Positions 1 to 10,692 of a stretch of 64,000 nt of DNA are shown here, piece by piece. The stretch is from assembly GCF_964204645.1 (NCBI RefSeq), contig NC_134029.1, positions 2,489,001 through 2,553,000 of the forward strand, read 5' to 3'. The position numbers and the translations under genes are program-made. This DNA is from Tubulanus polymorphus (taxonomy: Eukaryota; Nemertea; Palaeonemertea; Tubulaniformes; Tubulanidae). The notes below the pieces were generated by a model that ran no database searches, was not told where the DNA came from, and worked only from the letters and a program-made list of their open reading frames with translations. Numbering within the stretch: the first letter of the stretch is position 1; each line of letters begins with the position of its first letter.

Positions 1-199
1 AAATTTATTAAGATTGAGGCCATACTTTACAATATATACTGTGTGCTGTCTCACACATAACAGTTATGAATTTCATAAGATAGTGTCTAGGGCTCTATCG
101 AGGTCTGGTGTTATACGGGAAAAACTATGGACTACAGGTCTTTATGAAACAGTGATTTGGTCTCAACACTTTGATAAATCCAGAATAAACCAAAGCTTT

Positions 200-2580
200 A
201 ATTGATTTAATTCATTCCTGAAACACTGCGTCTTGTTTTGGGCGACGCATGATAATTGTTGTTTGACTGACAATTAGCATACAGCCAGGAAAAATGGCTT
301 AGATATTCACAATTAAGATGAATTCAATATTTGATGTTAGATCAAAAACTTTTTATATCATAAATATTTATTGAAATATAGCTGAAATATATAATATATT
401 TGAGCACATCTATAAGGGAATCAGTCTCATTGACTGATCAGTTCTGTATCGCCAACTGCCGCGCTTATGACGACTAGCCATGCTTTTCATTATTGGCAAA
501 ATTTACTCAAACCTAACTGATTCAATTAATATCTAAAAGCCATACTGTGTGTCAAGTGACGCATATTAGATATAGTTTAACTGAAAATTAGAATCTAAGA
601 TGAATTACTCATTAACGTATTACTTAGATCGATTAAGGTTAATTCAATTGTTATGTGAAATTATTTCTAATTCCATGGACATTTAAAATGTAGCTGATAC
701 ATGTGTATCTGAGCACATTTATTTATCTGTATCTAAGTGAACCTATGGTGTCTTCACACAGCTGTATTAGTTTTGATACATATTGCCAAAATCATTTAAC
801 GCAGATTTACTTCCGATCGAATCTGTGCACAAATACATTCCTGGATTTGGAAGGGGGAATATTTCAATTTCACTGTGTATGTCAGATTGAAAGCCTTATT
901 CTGACAGGATATCCTAAACTTAGGTCTTATTCCTCTTGCTAATAGCTCTCTTTTACTAACTCCTCTCCTTCAAACTATTTTCTAGCATCATGACTCGCAC
1001 CGCACCAGGGAGGTCCGGTCATAACAAGGTCTTTTGGTCCTTATACACAGTGTACTATATAAGGGGAATAAAGATTATATAGCCGTTCGGCTAAGGGAAT
1101 TTCTAATTTACCACTAAAAATATGCTTTTTTATCTTTAATTTCTGATGAATTCAAATAGTGACGAATTCACCACATCTTAAATTCTACTCATGTAGATTT
1201 TCAGGCTCCATATAAATATTGTTCAACTGACAATTAAAATATAGTTAGTATGATTACTAATTAATGGTTCGCTTAGATACCTAGAATTTAATAAAAATTA
1301 ATTCAATGTAATGAATATAAGTGAAACTTATTCAAAATTGCACAGTGGATGAGACGACTGTATCGCGCAATGTCATCCGCGTCTAACTGGGATCTGTTGA
1401 ATCAGTTAGGTTTTGGGGGATTCTGGGTTAGTTAAGCTAGGTATCAAAAGCTCTGATGCAAAATTAGCAGTTCAAATAGTGATTAATTCAAATTCGTACC
1501 GGATCTGAAATTCTTCTTGTGTAGAAATTTCAAGCCCCATATAAAATATTGTCCGAGACAATTTCAATTATAGCTAGGACATTATCAATTAACGTATAGA
1601 TTAGGTATCTAATTCAGCATCTTCGTATAAGGTAAAAGTGCTCAAATCTAAACCATAGGGGTTGATAAGTATAATTCAATATTGGTTGATATATAAAGAA
1701 TACTGGGTATGTTTTAACTCTGTCTCTTGTGCGTGGGATTTATTGAATCTTTAAGGCTTTGCAAAATTCTGGATTTGTCGAGTTGTGGGAATGATTCGAG
1801 GTTTCTTAAATCTGTAGAACCATGTTACTTATAGGATCAGTGTGCTCAATGCTGGCAGCGCACTCACTCTTTAGTTAGTTATATTATCATAATTACAAAA
1901 TCATTGTATATATTAGGAGCAATATTTAGAATTAATGAAATGGATTAGAATACCATTCACTGGGTACAGATGTCGCCATCTGTGGGTAGAAAACATCTCT
2001 TAAGTTTATTAACTGACGATGAAGTAAATTTGATAATACGAACATGGTTTAGCTGACAATCGAAATATATATAGGCTAATATTACTAGCAGGTTTGCACT
2101 GTATGATGGGCCTGGGTTTCAATAAAAGACACATCAAGAATTTCAAGAAGATAGAAGAGAAAACAGTTCAAAAACGATTTGATAAGATGGATTATGCATT
2201 ACTAAATTTGTTGTAACTCTGGTATTCCTAGAGATGACTATAGATGCTTTAGTTGAATTGTTGTTAAACTCTAATAATCAACCATTGCTTAGATATTTAG
2301 AATATAGATGAATTACTATATGAGCTGAATTTCATAAATATCATTTAAGACTATTATTAAAATCTACGTATCGATCCACGTTGCTGATCTTATATATGAA
2401 TTGACATGATAATTATGATCAGTGATATTCCAAAGGATTTTCTGCTCAAAAGGTTCTGCTCTTTTCTTCAGCTTGCCATTTCAGACTGATTGAAAGATAG
2501 TTTGAATGAACCGGAATCGAATTTCCCAATTATGTACTTCGATTTCAGACATACTCGAGAAAAACTACAATAAACTTTAA
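200..2580. repeat. AT-rich region with diverged repeated blocks, no gene seen
   Basis: No convincing coding exon is visible. Similar phrases recur at roughly 250-290, 560-600, 1140-1320, 1450-1680, 2040-2100 and again near 3780: a stretch like 'CAGGCTCCATATAAATATTG' followed by 'CTGACAATTAAAATATAGYT', sometimes preceded by 'AATAGTGACGAATTCA'. This looks like several decayed copies of one interspersed or tandem repeat a few hundred bases long. Copies are too diverged to give exact borders by eye. The short ORFs here have no recognisable protein features. Confidence 0.45.
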
Positions 2581-2589
2581 AAAATTAGA

Positions 2590-3270
2590 CAAATTTAAAG
2601 GGTGAAAATGACAAAAAAATTAAAGTTAGACAAAATTCTCCCACCTTGTAAACTTTCGGACTAGTAACATGAAAAAAAGACCAAATATTGTAAAATATAG
2701 TTATTTCCAAAGTCTCGATGTATTAAATTAGGCAGAAAAAAAATAGATAAAATTATTCAACCTTGTAAACTTTCGGACTAGTTACATGAAAAAAAGACCA
2801 AATATTGTAAAATATAGTTATTTCCTAAATCTCGATGTATTAAATTAGGCAGAAAAAAATAGATAAAATTATTCAACCTTGTAAACTTTCGGACTAGTTA
2901 CATGAAAAAAAGACCAAATATTGTAAAATATAGTTATTTCTGAAATCTCGATGTATCAAATAAGGCAGAAAAAAAATAGATAAAATTATTCAACCTTGTG
3001 AACTTTCGGACTAGTTAAATGAAAATAAGACCAAATATTGTAATATATAGTTATTTCCAAAATCTCGATGTATTAAATTAGGCAGAAAAAAAGTTAACCC
3101 CAATCAGTCACTTAATATGTGCTTCGACTATTTAAACGGTGAAAACGACCAAAAAAATTGAAGTTAGACAAAATTATTAAACATTGTAAACTTTCGGACT
3201 AGTTACATTAAAAAAAGACCAAATATTGTAAAATTATCTTCAACAATCAAGTTATTTCCAAGATCAGAAT
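2590..3270. repeat. 117-bp tandem repeat (satellite-like)
   Basis: The phrase 'CCTTGTAAACTTTCGGACTA' starts at 2644, 2761, 2877 and 2994, giving a period of 116-117 bp, with a fifth diverged copy near 3182 after a short interruption around 3100-3170. Each unit also contains 'AAGACCAAATATTGTAAAAT' and 'ATCTCGATGTATTAAATTAG'. The first three copies are nearly identical, so the expansion is recent. Confidence 0.9.
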
Positions 3271-4122
3271 TAGGCAGAATAAAAGATTGTTTGAATGAAC
3301 CGGAACCGAATTACCAATTATGTTCTTGGACTTAAAAAAAAAGATCTGTAAAACGACCGCCGATCACGCAACTATATCTGTACTTCGATTTCCGATTTTG
3401 AAAAAACCGCCGTATCGCTCCCGCCAGGTGTGGTAGGTTTGTAAGGGACACCAACTCGAAAAGTCAAATGAGAGCTTGAGGTCAACAACTCATCAAAAAT
3501 CTGCCAATTAGAGAAAACTGCACAGAAACTAACCGACTTAGGAGATCCTCGTCGATGATGAAACCAGCAATCATAAAAGGTAACTTGATATACATGGAGT
3601 TATTACGATGATTTCTAAATGTCTTGATTACAGGATATATTTATTTACTCATTGCAGCTAAGTTTCAACTATAAGAAAGAGACCAGCTTAAAATCAACTA
3701 CTCATTTGAAATCTACGGATTTGAACAACCCACAGAAGAATCAAACTCATTGGATGGAAATTACCAGTATATAGAAATTTCAGGCCTCATATGAATATCA
3801 GTTGATAAGTGATTATCATCGAAATCTATTTACCTGTCCACATGGCTGATCTTAGAACTTTTATCTTTACTAGTCTTGCACCTTGGAGTAATAAATTTTT
3901 CAAATGATTACTCCAAGCTTAAACATTAATGAACTAGTCCTACTACTGCAATTATTTATTGGGGTTTAAATCGGCAATTGACGTCAATGAACCTAATTCT
4001 GATTTTGGAAATAACTATATTAACTGAAATTAAGTGAAAAACACGGTGGCTTGTAATTTGAAATGACACGTAAGTTATGATAAATCTGTCTAAAATGTTT
4101 TGCTTTCTTCACTTTGTTTCAG

Positions 4123-4319
4123 TCAAACTACATCCCGGAAATAATGGCCTGAAGAAGACACAAGTAGACAAATACCCATTGACCCATTTGCTGATGAAAA
4201 CTGCAGAAGCCCAGATGAGAAGTTTAGGAGCCAGCGACGGATTAATCACTCAACGATGGAATCTTCTACAATCGGTGGTTGATTTCTATAAAACATTTTA
4301 TCAGGAGCAGCAGAGATGA
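4123..4319 (+). CDS. Probable last exon of an unrecognised gene
   Basis: A pyrimidine-rich acceptor (…TTCACTTTGTTTCAG) ends at 4122, followed by an open frame of 65 codons ending in TGA at 4317-4319. The predicted peptide is rich in ordinary soluble residues, contains 'DKYPLTHLLMKTAEAQMRSL' and ends '…VVDFYKTFYQEQQR'; it looks like an amphipathic helical C-terminus rather than random translation. The exon begins with two bases of a split codon. I do not recognise the family. Upstream exons of the same gene were not identified with confidence between 1 and 4000, and may lie outside the window. It could be spurious. Confidence 0.35.
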
Positions 4320-5630
4320 TAGTGTATCTTATAAACACTGATTCGCGCAGCAAAGACAATGGATTATCTTATAAAATCTGATTCAGGATAAACACCGAAG
4401 CAGCAAAGACAATGGTTTATCTCATGAACACTGAGATCTAGCAGCGGCAAAGACCTCTGTAGTAAAGTATTGATTTTTTTACTAATATCACCCTTTTTCA
4501 GACCAGTCTGATAGGTAACATAGTTTAAAAAATTTACCTGATTGCGTGGAATGGAGTATGAAAATAGTTGTTGAGTCGAATATTGAAAATAGTTAAAAAT
4601 TAGTTAGATAATTAGGTTCCTTTGGCCTGAGAAAGGAACTCTACGTTTGAATATTTCAATATAGAGAAAACTATTTTATAACGAGTTTGTAAAAAGATGT
4701 GTCATGTGTTTTGCAATGTGACAGAAATATCCTTCTTAGAGTCTTATAAAAGCTAAGCTCCATTAATTCACGATATTGGTCTTCGATCTTAGGTTGATAG
4801 ATAAGTCGAGTTGGTTAGTCACTAGGAGTAAATGGTCGCGTCGAGCGCCTAGTTTTGAGTCGTAGGTCTGTTGAGTTAACGCCTAAACTGAGATATAGTT
4901 TCAACATGATATTGTAAGTTTTATTGTGCTTACCATAGTTAAACAGAGTCAACACAGTGGCTTTGCCCTGTAGATATCACATGGTTAGGAAACATAGAAC
5001 ATAACGTTCTATGTACAAATAATAAGTATTTGCAGAATTGTAGATGTACTAATTTGACGGCATTGATATTTTCGAAGGCCCGTGTAACCAATTTGAGAAA
5101 TGAATCATATATGTTGATTTTCACATGGAGTTTTAACTTTGAGCCTCCATCAATCTGTTCGATGCTACGTATTTGAAAGCAAAAGCTTTATCTAAAAGGA
5201 GACCATATTTACATTTGAGAGGTAAAGCTAAAGTTATAGCTAGGACTAATTTTGAACGTTTTAACATTGTTTATAGACAACCTTCCCTAAGTATAGCGAA
5301 AACCCGAGATCTTTTCTGTTGTTGTTTTTAGCATTCTATCAATCAGTTATTGTAATAAACAAAACAAATAACTATAAACCTTAACTAAATCGAATACACT
5401 TAAAAAATAGATAGAATGCTTTGAATAACTGTGATGAAAGATCGACCCGTCCTTAGAACTAGCTGCGCTCAATCACTGTTTATTGTTATACTGGGGTAGA
5501 CTTACGGGGCAGACTTACTATCTAAAATCATGTACATACATTTTACTTTTTAGAAAGAATTTAAAACAGCTATAAACTTAAGTTATTGATGTTATCGATT
5601 AGTTACCGATTGTATAATTATGTTGATGTT
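4320..5630. other. Non-coding interval, possible 3' UTR then intergenic
   Basis: Nothing convincing is seen on either strand. A short tandem-like phrase about 'AGCAGCAAAGACAATGG' and 'TATCTTATAAA' recurs between 4320 and 4450. AATAAA-type signals occur only near 5353, so the gene ending at 4319, if real, would have a long 3' UTR. An inverted pair 'GCATTCTATC'/'GATAGAATGC' brackets 5331-5419. Confidence 0.4.
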
Positions 5631-5639
5631 TTCGAAACT

Positions 5640-7910
5640 GGAAGAAAAAACGTCAGAATAGTTAGTATTTAATGCCAAGGTGCTTGAAAATCTTTAAGTC
5701 GGGGCAAAGTTGGCAAAATTCTAGATTTCAAGTGAAAGTAATGTTTACGAAAAAGAAATTAAGAATGATAAATTGATACTCCAAGATTTCTGGAGTGAAT
5801 CAGTATGTTTTATCTCTAGTTTTAACGCTTTATGTTAGAGACTGTTATTGTAATACAGTTCACGTGTTTGTAAATTAGTAACTTACATGATGATTCCTCG
5901 ATTAAGATATTATTGTTGTGTGAATAAAACAATGTACATTTTCATCATTCATGTTGAACCTTTTCAGTTGTTAAGTTTTATAGCAACAATTTCACTTTGG
6001 TGCTTATCAGTCGTTCATAAAATACTGATTTAATTAAGGCCCTGTTGAAAATAGAGGATAACTTGTGGATGCAGTGCTAATTGGTCAATCGTCCAAGCTT
6101 TGTTTTGATTATCGGTTTAACCGCGTCTGTGTGGGGCCTGTAATGTCTGGACAAGAAGAATTTCCTTTATAATAGTTTGCAGGGTTTGATCTAAGGAATA
6201 AATGCCATTCGACCGCAGGGCAGGCATAATATGTAATATCGCTTGCCCTCTCAACGTGCCCTACATGAGCAGTCCGATTGTGACACAATCATCCCTTGCA
6301 TTGAGTGGGATAAAAGCTTTGAGATATAGAATTACACAAGCTCGGTGGATGAGCGATAATGACTACTTGCCCTAATGAAAATATACTTGTCCCGTGCAAT
6401 TGAACTAGTGCTTAGATCAGACCCTGCTTTATTTCAAATGTAACATTTGTGAAATAAGCTAGTTGATAATGTTTGAAGAAATCTCTTAAAGACAAGGATA
6501 ATTTGGCAATGTTTTTAGTTTTCTTGTAATAAGTAAGATTAATTAGTTAACCTTACGCTCTCAAGAGTGTGAGTGAATTTGTAGGTGTAATGTATTCATG
6601 TTTTTATTCTGAACTGTTTTTAAATAACTCATTAAAAAAAACGACATACATGTTCGTCATTCATGTTAAAACTATTCAATTGTTCAGTTACGTGTATTGC
6701 AACTTTTTCACTGTGGTGCTTTTCAGTGGTTCATAAGATACTATTTTTATTAAGGTCCTTATGGAAAATGGAGGAGCAAAATAGAGGAGCATTCTCTTGA
6801 TTAATGAGGATATATGAACAGTATTAATCAGTAAATTGTGCTAGCTATATATGGACTCTAAACCCATGGCTTAAATATGTCTATATGGGTCCTGAAATAT
6901 CTGCATGAGAAGCACCTCAAAAAATTATTGAATCTTACTTAATTTTAGATATCTAAGCAATAAGTTATTACATGTAGTAATTGACCTAGCTGTGTTAAAA
7001 TTGACAGTTGAACAATATTTATATACTCGATTTATCTTGCTGAATGCATAGAAGAGAATGCCTCCAAAATACTTTGCATTAAATGTAACATTTGAGAAAA
7101 TAACCAATTTGATCATGTCTGAAAATCTCTTAAAGACAAGGCAAAGGTGGCAAAACTCTAGTTATCTTTTAAAATAATGTTATCGAAAATTAAATCAAAG
7201 ACTGTTTAAAATCAAAAACGAAATGTTCATGTCAATTGTTCTTCAAACGCTGAATTAAGGTCGTATCGATTCTAGTTGAGCTTTTTCTTGATAATTAAAT
7301 GTCATTTGAAAAGTTGACACGGTAGATTCATATTTCATGAAATATAACAAAGGGTCGGTTATATTGACCTCATGAATTGTCAAATTCATAATCTTAGACT
7401 ATCAGACTAGTCCAATTTTCTGTGTTTTATGGATAAAAGTTTATAATTCTTTGTGTATTTTTGTTATTTTCCTATTGATGCAAATTGTATAAAATCAGTA
7501 ATAGTGGAGATGTATCGTATATTAAAACTTCGAAATACTTTACATGTTACTTTTGTGGTTTAGAGTTATTACAATTTCATTCATAGTAATAGAAATAAAA
7601 TTACTATTAAAATTTGAGAAAATAAGCTAAAAGTTAATAATATGATATGTGAAAATAAAATGATGTAAAAATGTAAATCAGATTGATTACTTAATCCTAC
7701 GCTTTCAAGAGTATATGGCCAGGTTTATCTCTGGTTTTAGTGCGGGGAGCCATGGACGCGAGAGTCCATGGTTGTAGGCCATAGACGTTTCTGTTTTAGA
7801 GTCTATGGTTGGACCATGGATGTATAAACTCTAGTTTATAGTTTATACATCCATGGTTGGACTGTTTTTGAAATACAGTCCACGTGTTTGAGGAGCTTAC
7901 GTTATAATTC
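5640..7910. repeat. Diverged triplicated ~0.7-kb unit
   Basis: Blocks at about 5640-6060, 6450-6790 and 7090-7910 resemble each other. For example 'GCTTATCAGTCGTTCATAAA' at ~6002 matches 'GCTTTTCAGTGGTTCATAAG' at ~6717, an offset near 715 bp, and 'CAGTTCACGTGTTTG' at ~5857 matches 'CAGTCCACGTGTTTG' at ~7875. The 'AAAGACAAGGCAAAGGTGGC' phrase at 7131 matches one at ~5696. Copies are clearly diverged, so this is an old segmental tandem duplication or nearby insertions of one element. No protein-coding content was recognised. Confidence 0.6.
7749..7858. repeat. Cluster of perfect palindromes
   Basis: Three hairpins lie in about 110 bp: CCATGGAC (7750) with GTCCATGG (7764-7771); CCATAGAC (7779) with GTCTATGG (to 7808); and a longer one from 7813 to 7857 with ~17-bp arms (ACCATGGATGTATAAAC against its complement) and a short loop. 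They share the CCATGGA core. Confidence 0.8.
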
Positions 7911-8446
7911 CTCGAGCACAAACCTGGCATTTTGTATGATTGTTGTACACTGTATGAGAATAAATATGATTGAAATTCTTTATCTGTTTAGCTACTCTGT
8001 CTGAACTTTGTTAGTTCACCAGTCAGTGGTTTTTTGTTATCTTGCAATCCACCTCTTCTTTCAAACCAATATTCCCACCAACATTGTGCGGAGACGAGGA
8101 TGTCCGGAAAACATGATAATCGAATATTGGCAATACAGCTTACCACTTCAACCCGGACACACTAACACTTGTTGACCGGTTAGAAGCGAGTGTTGAGCTG
8201 CCGAAGCGTGATTACGAAATTAGCAATCTTTTTGATTGTCACTTTGATCGGTTTGATTTTTATATACAGAAGCAGAGTCCTGAATAGTTAACTTTGCCTT
8301 TAAAAGTGGCACCCCAGTATCCTTCTTTTGGTGTTAACATTACATGATTAATTACATGAGATTTGTGTTTCTCTTGTAAAAATCATTGTTTTTATTTTCT
8401 TCATGCTTTCGGTAAATGTAGCCGATGACCTCCTGATCGTCTCTAA

Positions 8447-9270
8447 GGTTCGAACCCAGTAATTACTGATACTGGTTCAGAGTGGTCCTGATGCTGAATA
8501 GAGGATGCACAGAGGTGTCCCGGGTTCGAATCCAGTAATTACTGATGCTGATTCAGAGTGGTTCTGATGCTGAATAGAGGATGTACAGGGGTATCCCGGG
8601 TTCAAACCCATCCGGCAATTGCTGTGATTCAGAGTGGTCCTGATGGATAAAGGATGGACAGGGCTGTCTAGCGTTCAAACCCAGTAATTGCTGATACTGA
8701 TTCAGAGTGGTTCTGATACTGAATAGAGAATGTACAGGGGTGTCCCAGGTTCAAACCCAGTAATTACTGATACTGATTCAGAGTGGTCCTGATGCTGAAT
8801 AGAGGATGTACAGGGAGGTCCCGGGTTCAAACCCATCAATTACTGTGATTCAGAGTGGTCGTGATGGATAAAGGATGTACAGGGGTGTCCTGGGTTCAAA
8901 CCCAGTAATTAATGATACAGGTTAAGAGTGGTACTGATGCTGAATAAAGGATGTACAGGGGTGTCCAGACCGTACAGTGCTGCCGCTATGCTCATCGTTA
9001 GCGGGATTTTCATACACTAACTAAAGTCAACTCTGGCAATCGACGTGCTGTCCAGTTATACTCCGTGACCTTAGCTTGCCAGAGTTGACTAACGTTAGTG
9101 TATAAAAATCCCGCTAACGATGAGCGTAGAGACAGCACCGTACGGTAAAATGTTGATATCTTAACAAAAGTAATTACTGATAACTGATTCAGGACACCCC
9201 TGTACATCATCTATATATTCAGAATTAGGAACCCAGTAATTACTGATGCTGATTCAGAGTGGTCCTGATG
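8447..9270. repeat. ~75-bp minisatellite with tRNA B-box-like motif, interrupted by an inverted repeat element
   Basis: A unit of 70-76 bp starts with GGTTCGAAYCC or GGTTCAAACCC at 8447, 8523, 8599, 8672, 8748, 8823 and 8892, followed each time by 'CAGTAATTACTGATACTG', 'TTCAGAGTGGTCCTGATG' and 'GAATAGAGGATGTACAGGGG'. The array is broken at 8969-9146 by an inverted-repeat element and resumes in fragments to about 9270. The GGTTCGAATCC motif is identical to the usual tRNA gene B box, but no cloverleaf or A box is present, so these are not tRNA genes. Confidence 0.85.
8969..9146. mobile_element. Foldback/MITE element with ~71-bp inverted arms
   Basis: The left arm (8969-9039) begins ACCGTACAGTGCTGCCGCTA and ends near CTCTGGCAA; the right arm (9076-9146) is its near-perfect complement ending in CCGTACGGT. 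About 36 bp separate the arms. It sits inside the minisatellite. The terminal 'CCGTAC-GTGCTGCC' resembles the ends of the element at 22656-22808, so both may belong to one family of non-autonomous DNA transposons. No coding capacity. Confidence 0.85.
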
Positions 9271-10692
9271 CTGAAATATTTATGGCGAATCCTTTCTAGT
9301 TTGACACCATAACGCGGTATATAGTTTTCAAATTCAAGGAGTTTGATAAGATAAAATCCCAAGGAGTTTGAATTTGTCAGTGGTGGTCAGCGATGGTCAG
9401 TTTATGAATTTGCAATGATTCTTCAGTAGTTTGAAAACAAACTTTGAAAAATTTCCGAAATTTGAAGTCAAGTGGTCAGACTCGGGGATACATCTCAATT
9501 GGTCAGTTTCTGACCATCATGGTGTCAACATTGTGGTCTATAGCTCAAATGAAACATGTGGAACCGACGATCAATGGTCCCAAAAGCGTAAGTCATTTCC
9601 TGAGTTATGTGATCCAAAAATGCCCTAACTGGAAAAGGCAGTCTCTCAATTGGACGAAACCAAATCGGACAGGACAATTGAAATTTGGGAAGGCCACAGG
9701 TAGTGGTCTTTCTACGAAGCCCACGCGGTGAGCGTATTATTATGAAATACGCGGTGAGCGTATTATTATGAAATCTTTTTTTAAACCACCATGTACCACG
9801 AAGTAATAAGCATCGTTGTAAGCACTTGAAACAGTCATTAACCACTCTTGAAACTGTCAGATCAAACATCATACCGCATCCCCGCAAAGAGGGGTAGTTC
9901 AGAAAACCGGGGTTTTCATTGGCCTCTCTAGACTACCCCGCCAGTACGGGTAGCCGAGCAAACCGGAAAACTCATAATGGATCCGGAGAGCCGTGGCGTG
10001 GCATTCACACATCACGTAATGAATTAACACGACAGATTCGAACCGGCGATTCTCTCTCATCTCTATGCATATTCATTATTTTTATTCTTATTCTTTCATT
10101 GTGTTATATGCTGGTGGTCCTTCGTAGTCCTTTTCTATCTTTAACGAAACTGCTATTTGTCATTATTCGGCAAAAATGATATAGATTTATATTGAATTGA
10201 CGAGAGAATAAATATCTGAAGTTCAGGAAATATCCAGTGCCTACCAATTCAATTCAACGCCAAATTTATTACAAGCCGGTATTGTCTTTTTATAAATAGT
10301 ACCCCATTCGATACCATGATCAGAATTTCCATTTATTCAAGATTACTGATATTTTAGAAGGCTGAGCCTTGAAAATGGAGGAGGTCTTAACTTTATAATT
10401 TTTCAGTATTCTGATTAATAATTGACAATTGAATTGTCCAAGTTTGTTTTTGCTATCTGCTAGTGCTATCCAATCGGACAATAAATAATGAGCCAGATGA
10501 TGACCTCTCGAAGAGGTCAGCGTGCAGTAGTGGCCAGACTTGTGAATTTTCATTTATATTTCTATGACAGACTTTTAACCCTGAGAGTCTTTTACTTGTA
10601 GTAGGTTTTAATACAGACACGAGAGAGTGACCAGTGTCAGTGACTGGTCAGTAAGATTGTTGAGAGTTGGGACTGGAAGGAGTATTGAAGAG
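9271..10692. other. Intergenic, no gene seen; small tandem duplication
   Basis: No exon with convincing features was found. A 26-bp unit containing 'GCGGTGAGCGTATTATTATG' is duplicated head to tail at 9723-9774. Open frames in 9431-9887 overlap on both strands and have no recognisable domain. The right end probably contains the promoter and 5' UTR of the carrier gene starting at 10693. Confidence 0.5.

Noticed and set aside
8447-8960. Repeated GGTTCGAATCC motifs as tRNA genes
   Set aside because: No acceptor stem, D-arm A box or anticodon arm can be drawn in any unit; only the B-box-like phrase is present. Similar isolated motifs at ~14450 and ~56250 also fail.
9525-9887. 120-codon minus-strand ORF
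   Set aside because: No recognisable domain, overlaps other open frames on both strands and covers a 26-bp tandem duplication; composition is not protein-like.
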